Origin: Dysgonamonadaceae bacterium
GTDB taxonomy: Bacteria > Bacteroidota > Bacteroidia > Bacteroidales > Azobacteroidaceae
Length of the DNA: 11,407 nucleotides
Assembly: GCA_031261015.1 (NCBI GenBank)
Contig: JAISKG010000085.1
Location: 1 to 11,407, forward strand
Direction: 5' to 3'
The notes beneath the pieces are model-generated. The model saw only the letters and a program-made list of their open reading frames with translations. It searched no databases and was not told the origin of the DNA. The position numbers and the translations under genes were made by a program. Shown in pieces: positions 6,553 to 11,407 of the stretch (position 1 is the first letter of the stretch; every line of letters starts with the position of its first letter).

Positions 6553-6800
6553 TTTTTTTAAGGCGCTATTATCCACTTCCCTCGATTGCACCGGTAAGCG
6601 CCCAGCGGACGCAAAGCATTATAGCCGGGGGTAAGCACAAGACCGAAGGGCTGTGCGTAACCCCCGGTCGCAGGACGTCAATTCATTCCTGCGCCGCGTA
6701 GCGGTGCAAGCTGTCTGAAATAATGGTTTCGCCGCTACGCGGCCAGCATTGAGTCATTAATCGGCATACAAACCTGTAAAAAAATAGCGCCTCAAAAAAA
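6553..6800. repeat. 248-bp palindromic element with 18-bp imperfect terminal inverted repeats and internal GC-rich hairpins
   Basis: TTTTTTTAAGGCGCTATT (6553-6570) is the reverse complement of 6783-6800 with one mismatch. Inside are a strong hairpin 6625-6667, pairing CCGGGGGT with ACCCCCGG and then GCACA with TGTGC, and a second stem pairing 6693-6706 with 6730-6743 (core CCGCGTAGCGG/CCGCTACGCGG). No protein of note is encoded. It is much more GC-rich inside than the islet genes to its left. It resembles a palindromic intergenic repeat or a non-autonomous element; no target-site duplication is obvious. It may also end transcription from both sides, since it lies between convergent genes. Confidence 0.6.
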
Positions 6801-6826
6801 AATTAACCTATAAAGCTAATAATTTT

Positions 6827-7723
6827 TTATCGTTCCCTCACAAACCCTTTTTCCAACAAAATCTCGGGATGATACGACATTTTCGCCTGCCGCAACGATT
6901 CCAGCCCCAAATCCTCCTCGCGATTAATATAACGGTAGCCGGCGCAATTATGCTCGGCAAATTGCTGATTCATCATAGTAAAACCGCCGTCGATTTCATA
7001 CAAACATTTTTCTGCGTGCACACCAAAAGTATCCGCCGTCAAAGCTTGGCCGTAGGAATAAGCTAAAATTTCGCCGTTGATGCGCAGCGCGCCGCCGGTC
7101 ACGCCCAACTGCTCGTAGTTGGCGAAAACTTTGTGCGTAGCAATGCGTTCTTCGATAAGCGACTGTTCGCTGTTGCAACCGCCGTTTTCGGCGCACCAGC
7201 GGTCGTACAGTTTCAGGCAATCCGGGATAATTTCCCGTGTAATCGGCAAATATTCCCATTGGTACGTACGTTTGAATTTATTGATGTGATTGCGTTTCGA
7301 CTGGTATTTTTTCCCAACCAGATGAATCAAATCTTCCGATGAATAGATGTATTCCGACCAAGACCTTTGCGTTTCGTAAAAAAAACGGCCGGGCATGACG
7401 CACTCGATTTGATCGAACATTTCGCGCGTGACAGCGTAAAGCCGAAATTCATCGTTGCGCTCGGCGGCATCCTGCATCAGGCATTCCAAGGCGGATGTCA
7501 AATCGCCGTCGCCCAACGGGAACAAGTACCCCGGCAATTCGCCGGCCGCTTGAAAGCGAATATACAAAAATTGATTTTCGATGGCGACGAAAGTCGTGTT
7601 GTAGAAATGTTCCCAACTGAAAATATTGGAAAAAGAAAAATCGCAATTGCGGAAAACGCTTTTGCTGAAGAAAGCCTGAACGGTTTCCCGATCGGCAATC
7701 GTAACCGGTTTGAAATGAAGCAT
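6827..7723 (-). CDS. DUF2156 (phosphatidylglycerol lysyltransferase C-terminal-like) protein
   Basis: A 298-residue soluble protein with the tandem acyltransferase-like fold of the DUF2156/LPG_synthase_C family, related to the aminoacyl transferase part of MprF and to Fem enzymes. No membrane flippase domain is attached, so lysyl-phosphatidylglycerol synthesis is not implied. Features that fit the family are the N-terminal FRNCDFSFSNIFSWEHFY (24-41), the central SEYIYSSEDLIHLVGKKYQS (123-142) followed by KRNHINKF (143-150), and the C-terminal YRYINREEDLGLESLRQAKM (263-282) then SYHP. Substrate is unknown. The ATG at 7721-7723 is only 2 bases after the panD stop codon, so it is the second gene of a panD operon and probably translated from the same message. 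It ends convergent to the islet. Confidence 0.85.
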   Translation of the reverse strand: MLHFKPVTIADRETVQAFFSKSVFRNCDFSFSNIFSWEHFYNTTFVAIENQFLYIRFQAAGELPGYLFPLGDGDLTSALECLMQDAAERNDEFRLYAVTREMFDQIECVMPGRFFYETQRSWSEYIYSSEDLIHLVGKKYQSKRNHINKFKRTYQWEYLPITREIIPDCLKLYDRWCAENGGCNSEQSLIEERIATHKVFANYEQLGVTGGALRINGEILAYSYGQALTADTFGVHAEKCLYEIDGGFTMMNQQFAEHNCAGYRYINREEDLGLESLRQAKMSYHPEILLEKGFVRER

Positions 7724-7725
7724 AC

Positions 7726-8079
7726 TTACTTGAGAATTTTATTACTCGCTGTATCAGGAAAAACAATTACCGGCTTAAATTGTTTAGCTTCCTCAAAATC
7801 CATTAAGGCGTACGACATAATAATGACAATATCTCCGGGCTGGAACTTGCGCGCGGCCGCACCGTTGAGGCAAATCATTCCGGAACTTCTCGCGCCTTTG
7901 ATCGCGTAAGTTTCGATACGTTCTCCATTATTATTATTCACAATCTGCACCTTTTCGCCTTCGATAAGATTAGCGGCGTCCATCAGGTCTTCATCGATCG
8001 TCACACTGCCGATATAATTCAGGTTGGCTTCCGTGACGGAAACGCGATGTAGCTTGGACTTAATGACTTGAATCATCAT
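7726..8079 (-). CDS. panD: Aspartate 1-decarboxylase (pyruvoyl enzyme precursor)
   Basis: Decarboxylates L-aspartate to beta-alanine, the precursor of pantothenate and coenzyme A, in the cytosol. The 117-residue proenzyme should self-cleave between Gly24 and Ser25 (NYIGSVTID), turning Ser25 into the catalytic pyruvoyl group. With the start at 8077-8079 ([15 protein letters not shown]), the residues known from the E. coli enzyme fall at identical numbers: Lys9, Tyr22, Gly24-Ser25, Arg54, Thr57, Tyr58 and Asn72. This supports that start over the second ATG one codon later. A promoter-like sequence lies about 30 bases upstream, and the DUF2156 gene follows after 2 bases. The pantothenate synthetase gene panC is not in the window. 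Confidence 0.97.
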   Translation of the reverse strand: MMIQVIKSKLHRVSVTEANLNYIGSVTIDEDLMDAANLIEGEKVQIVNNNNGERIETYAIKGARSSGMICLNGAAARKFQPGDIVIIMSYALMDFEEAKQFKPVIVFPDTASNKILK

Positions 8080-8108
8080 AATAATTGTAGCAAAGTAAAA
8101 ACCGGTTG

Positions 8109-8139
8109 CAAAGTTACATGAAATGATTCAGATAACACA
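8109..8139 (-). promoter_or_regulatory. Bacteroidota-type promoter for panD
   Basis: On the minus strand, TGTG (plus-strand 8136-8139), a 19-base spacer and TAACTTTG (8109-8116): a perfect -7 box and a one-mismatch -33 box. The expected start near 8102 leaves a leader of about 20 bases to the ATG at 8079. Confidence 0.6.
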
Positions 8140-8209
8140 CAATCGGACAGAAATAAATGTTAAGGCAAAAAAAAATCCCCAAACCCGCTCAACTTTTCAA
8201 AAAAATGAA

Positions 8210-8217
8210 TAGCTTTG
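8210..8217 (+). promoter_or_regulatory. -7 promoter box for the DUF349-phosphofructokinase unit
   Basis: TAGCTTTG is a perfect match to TAnnTTTG on the plus strand, 48 bases before the ATG at 8266. No good TTTG lies at the right spacing upstream. Together with the panD promoter it makes this gap a divergent promoter region. Confidence 0.45.
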
Positions 8218-8265
8218 TAAGTTTATTAATGTGAGGTAATTTGTACCTACCAAAAGTATTGTGCC

Positions 8266-10152
8266 ATGAGTGAACCTATTAACCCGCAAAACATTGTTAA
8301 TGACGATGTTAATGCTGCTGAAGAAAAGAACGTAGAAGAAACGGTCGTTGCTCCTGCGAACGATGAGTTATTAACCGAAGCTCCGGAAGAGCTGATTTCC
8401 GACGAAGCGGAAACTGCCGAAACGGAGCAGTTAACCAAACCGGAAATCATCAATCAATTGATCCTGCTCGTGGACGAACCGGTCGAGGAAGTTTCCAAAA
8501 ATAAAGTCGATGCGCTGAAACAGGCTTTCTACAAGCAAAAACGTACCGAAACGGAAGCGGCCAAACGCGCTTTCGTCGAAGCGGGCGGCTCGGAAGAAAC
8601 ATTCCAACCCGAACCGGATCCGCTGGAAGAGAGATTAAAGGAATTGCTGAGCGCGTTCCGCGAAAAGAAAGCTTCTCTGGTCGCCGAAATCGATCGCATC
8701 AAAGAGGAAAATTTGGTCAAGAAAAAAGCGATCATCGAAAAAATCAAGGAATTGATCGAAAGTCAGGAAGATTTCCAGAAAATTCGCGACGAATTCCATA
8801 AATTGCAGCAACAATGGAAGGAAATCAAACAAGTTCCTCAAGTAGCCATCAACGATCTTTGGAAAGATTACCAGCATTATTCCGAAAAATTCTACGATTT
8901 GTTGAAAATCAACAACGAAATGCGGGATTACGATTTCAAGAAAAATCTCGAATTGAAACAAAATCTTTGCGACAACGTAGAAAAACTCGAACAAGAAAAA
9001 GACGTGGTTTCGGCTTTCCGCCAATTGCAAAACCTGCATCAGGAATGGCGCGAAATCGGGCCGGTAGCGAAGGAATTGCGCGAAGACATCTGGGCGCGCT
9101 TCAAAAAAGCCTCAACCATCATCAATAAAAAACACCAAGATCATTTCGAATCCTTGCGCTTGCTGGAACAACGCAACATGGAAGAAAAAACGGCGCTTTG
9201 CGAAGCGATGGAAGCCATCGACTGCTCAAAACTGACGTCGTTCAAAGATTGGGACGAAGCGAACAAGCAAGTGCTCGACCTTCAGGAAAAATGGAAAACC
9301 ATCGGGTTTGCTCCCAAGAAAAATAATGTAAAACTGTTTGAGCGTTTCCGCGCAGCCTGCGATCAGTTCTTCTCAACGAAAAGCGCTTTCTATAAATCTG
9401 TCAAAGAATTGCGCGACGTCAATTTGGAAAAAAAACGCACACTTTGTGAAAAAGCCGAAGCTCTGAAGGAAAGTCAGGATTGGAAAGCCGCCACCGATAA
9501 ATTAATCGCCTTGCAAAAAGAATGGAAAACCATCGGCCAGGTGCCGCGCAAACACGCCGACACTATCTGGAATCGTTTCATCAGCGCATGCGATTATTTC
9601 TTTGAGAAGAAAAACACACATTTTTCTTCTCAAAAAAACGAAGAAACGGAAAACCTGAACCTGAAAAAAGCTGTCATCGAAAAACTCAAAACGCTCGATG
9701 AAAAGTTGACGGGAAGCGCTGCAGTATCCAAAATCCGCGAATTCATCGCAGAATTTAATCAAATCGGACATGTGCCGTTCCGCGACAAAGATAAAATTTA
9801 CAAAGAATTTCGCACGATTGTCGATCAACATTTCGACCGTCTAAAAGTCGATGAATCCGACCGGCGATTGCAATCTTTCAAGTCAAGCTTGAGTGAATTT
9901 GCCGATGAAAGCGGCAAATCCAAAGGCAAATTGCTGAACGAACGCGAAAAATTGATGCGCGCTTACGAACGCCTGAAAAACGATGTTCAAACTTACGAAA
10001 ACAACATCGGATTCCTATCGGTTTCGTCCAAAGGCGGCAGCGGTTTGGTCAAGGAAATGCAACACAAAATCGACAGCCTGAAAGAAGAAGTAGCCCTGAT
10101 CGTGAAAAAAATCGAAGCCATCGACGATAACTTAGAAAACAACAAAGGATGA
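8266..10152 (+). CDS. DUF349 repeat protein (five helical repeats)
   Basis: A 628-residue, highly charged, mostly helical protein with no signal peptide or membrane segment, presumably cytosolic. Residues 1-60 are acidic and probably disordered. From about 165 to 530 there are five copies of the roughly 75-residue DUF349 repeat, recognisable by the motifs QQWKEI (182-187), QEWREIG (259-265), EKWKTIG (341-347), KEWKTIG (418-424) and AEFNQIG (495-501). Each is followed by a helix containing an aromatic-rich core such as LWKDYQHYSEKFY or IWNRFISACDYFF. The C-terminal 90 residues look like coiled coil. The molecular function of DUF349 proteins is not established. The TGA stop overlaps the next ATG in ATGA, coupling it to phosphofructokinase. 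The start is the ATG at 8266; no competing upstream start was found. Confidence 0.9.
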   Translation: MSEPINPQNIVNDDVNAAEEKNVEETVVAPANDELLTEAPEELISDEAETAETEQLTKPEIINQLILLVDEPVEEVSKNKVDALKQAFYKQKRTETEAAKRAFVEAGGSEETFQPEPDPLEERLKELLSAFREKKASLVAEIDRIKEENLVKKKAIIEKIKELIESQEDFQKIRDEFHKLQQQWKEIKQVPQVAINDLWKDYQHYSEKFYDLLKINNEMRDYDFKKNLELKQNLCDNVEKLEQEKDVVSAFRQLQNLHQEWREIGPVAKELREDIWARFKKASTIINKKHQDHFESLRLLEQRNMEEKTALCEAMEAIDCSKLTSFKDWDEANKQVLDLQEKWKTIGFAPKKNNVKLFERFRAACDQFFSTKSAFYKSVKELRDVNLEKKRTLCEKAEALKESQDWKAATDKLIALQKEWKTIGQVPRKHADTIWNRFISACDYFFEKKNTHFSSQKNEETENLNLKKAVIEKLKTLDEKLTGSAAVSKIREFIAEFNQIGHVPFRDKDKIYKEFRTIVDQHFDRLKVDESDRRLQSFKSSLSEFADESGKSKGKLLNEREKLMRAYERLKNDVQTYENNIGFLSVSSKGGSGLVKEMQHKIDSLKEEVALIVKKIEAIDDNLENNKG

Positions 10153-11141
10153 CCATAGGCATCTTATCTTCAGGCGGCGATTGTCCCGGCATTAACGCAA
10201 CGATTCGCGGGGTTGCTAAAACGGCTTTAACTCACTTCGGAATGAAAGTGATCGGCATCAAAAGCGGTTTTCAAGGATTGCTCAGTCAGGATGCGATTCC
10301 GCTCAACGAAAATGATTTATCAGGATTACTCAACTTGGGAGGAACCATTTTAGGTACGTCGCGCGAAAAACCGTTTAAAAAAATCTTAGACGGCAAAAGT
10401 GATGATCGTTCCGATGTTATTATCAATAGTTACAAGCAATTAGGCCTCGATTGCTTGGTTTGCATCGGAGGCAACGGCACACAAAAAACGGCTCACAAAC
10501 TCTCGAAATTAGGACTGAACATCATCGGCATTCCCAAAACCATCGACAACGACGTGTGGGGCACCGACGCAACGTTCGGATTTTATTCGGCCGTCGATAT
10601 TGCCACCGACGCGATCGACCGCTTGCACTCGACGGCAAGTTCGCACAAACGCGTGATGGTGATCGAAGTAATGGGGCACAAAGCCGGTTGGATCGCCCTG
10701 TACGCAGGTATGGCAGGCGGCGCCGACGTGATTCTTATTCCCGAATTGGGCTACAATCAACAAACAGTGAATCAAGCGATTTTGGATCGTGTGGCGAAAG
10801 ATAAACCCTATTCAATCGTCGTCATCGCCGAACAATTGAATGCGACCGAAATTTCCAAAGCGATTGAAGAAGGAACTAAACTCGAAACCCGCACTACCGT
10901 ATTAGGTTATGTGCAACGCGGTGGAAGTCCCTCGGCTTTCGACCGTAATTTGGCCACGCTTTTGGGCGGCCACGCCACGGAATTAATCGCCCAAGGCCGC
11001 TTCGGACGGATGGTATCGTGGAAAAACAATGCGGTAACATCCATTCCTTTGTCGGAAGTCGCCGGCAAATTACGCGCCGTGCCCGAAGATCACAATTTAA
11101 TCATTCAAGGCCGCCGGATGGGGATTTCGTTTGGGGCGTAA
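10149..11141 (+). CDS. pfkA: 6-phosphofructokinase (PfkA family, Gly/Lys type)
   Basis: Phosphorylates fructose 6-phosphate to fructose 1,6-bisphosphate, the committed glycolytic step, in the cytosol. All family motifs are present in 330 residues: SSGGDCPGINATIRG (7-21), GGNGT (107-111), the catalytic PKTIDND (129-135, base Asp133), MGHKAGW (175-181) and YVQRGGSPSAFDR (254-266). At the two positions used to predict the phosphoryl donor, it has Gly110 (E. coli Gly104, typical of ATP use; Asp in pyrophosphate enzymes) and Lys130 (E. coli Gly124, Lys being common in pyrophosphate and mixed groups). Asn109 replaces the Mg-binding Asp103 of E. coli. ATP is the better guess, but the donor is not certain. 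The start overlaps the DUF349 stop by 4 bases. No separate promoter was seen. Confidence 0.95.
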   Translation: MTIGILSSGGDCPGINATIRGVAKTALTHFGMKVIGIKSGFQGLLSQDAIPLNENDLSGLLNLGGTILGTSREKPFKKILDGKSDDRSDVIINSYKQLGLDCLVCIGGNGTQKTAHKLSKLGLNIIGIPKTIDNDVWGTDATFGFYSAVDIATDAIDRLHSTASSHKRVMVIEVMGHKAGWIALYAGMAGGADVILIPELGYNQQTVNQAILDRVAKDKPYSIVVIAEQLNATEISKAIEEGTKLETRTTVLGYVQRGGSPSAFDRNLATLLGGHATELIAQGRFGRMVSWKNNAVTSIPLSEVAGKLRAVPEDHNLIIQGRRMGISFGA

Positions 11142-11407
11142 CCGTCTTATCTTTCGACAACTTATCAATCTTCTCGTGCAAGCTTTCGATGGTATCCTGC
11201 AACTTCCGGTGATGCTCATGTAGTTTCGTAATCTTATTATGAATTACTACCCCGCTGCCGGCCGCAATCGAAGCCCCCAGCGCACTCAAAACATTCGTAT
11301 AATTCCCCAAAATCAATTGCACATTATCCGAAGGAATGAAGTGCCCTAAAAACGGAATAAAGCCGCAAAAAAGAGCGAAAATCACCAAATAGAAAAACAA
11401 AAACACA
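11101..11407 (-). CDS. Small membrane protein with C-terminal coiled coil, N-terminus cut by window edge
   Basis: The frame is open from the right edge to TGA at 11101-11103, giving at least 101 residues. The first possible start inside the window is a GTG at 11404-11406, and the true start may lie outside. It begins with a hydrophobic segment (FLFFYLVIFALFCGFIPFLG), has a second weakly hydrophobic, Ala/Gly-rich segment (LSALGASIAAGSGVVI, about 40-55), then a charged helix likely to form a coiled coil (HHRKLQDTIESLHEKIDKL). I recognise no family. The last 41 bases overlap the 3' end of pfkA tail to tail, and the encoded tail there (KSPSGGLE) looks unstructured. It could be a real small inner-membrane protein of this phylum; the composition is convincingly protein-like. 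Confidence 0.65.
   Translation of the reverse strand, partial: VFLFFYLVIFALFCGFIPFLGHFIPSDNVQLILGNYTNVLSALGASIAAGSGVVIHNKITKLHEHHRKLQDTIESLHEKIDKLSKDKTVTPQTKSPSGGLE

Noticed and set aside
7367..7909. A 180-codon plus-strand open frame across the DUF2156/panD junction
   Set aside because: It is antisense to two well-supported genes and its translation shows no recognisable domain; the length follows from the codon pattern of the true strand.
8635..9039. A 134-codon minus-strand open frame inside the DUF349 gene
   Set aside because: Phe/Leu/Asp-rich translation is the usual mirror image of a Lys/Glu/Gln-rich coiled-coil gene.

Overview
The window looks like chromosomal DNA from a member of the Bacteroidota, probably Bacteroidales-like. 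Three things point there. Most gene starts lack a Shine-Dalgarno purine run and sit about 20 bases downstream of the phylum's -7 box TAnnTTTG, often with a TTTG-like element 19-20 bases further up. The long LptF/LptG permease and the START-like protein are forms typical of this phylum. The lipoprotein has the charged stretch after its cysteine that marks surface export in these bacteria.

Left block (1-4056), all on the minus strand and read leftwards: a GNAT acetyltransferase, a START-like domain protein, a 636-residue LptF/LptG-family permease, and ribBA (riboflavin synthesis, cut by the left edge). The permease and ribBA overlap by 20 bases, so those two must be co-transcribed. GNAT, the START-like gene and the permease each have their own promoter-like sequence.

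Middle block (4057-6826) is an AT-rich accessory islet. It holds, in order: a 267-bp region bounded by a perfect 22-bp inverted repeat with a long nested palindrome inside; a promoter and a strongly structured RNA candidate (about 4520-4770) with a rod-like fold ending near a U7 tract; a surface-lipoprotein gene with a glycine-zipper segment; an intercistronic 12-bp hairpin; an outer-membrane beta-barrel gene; a 13-bp hairpin; and a 248-bp region bounded by an 18-bp imperfect inverted repeat and filled with GC-rich hairpins. The lipoprotein and barrel genes are in the same orientation and probably form one transcript. This islet is the least explained and most interesting part of the window.

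Right block (6827-11407) returns to core genes. A DUF2156 protein lies 2 bases downstream of panD (aspartate decarboxylase, beta-alanine for pantothenate and CoA), both on the minus strand. Divergent from panD is a five-repeat DUF349 protein whose stop overlaps the start of a 6-phosphofructokinase gene by 4 bases. The window ends with a small membrane protein on the minus strand, cut by the right edge, whose 3' end overlaps the end of the phosphofructokinase gene.

No tRNA, rRNA, CRISPR array, transposase or phage gene was seen. Family assignments come from motif reading, not database searches.
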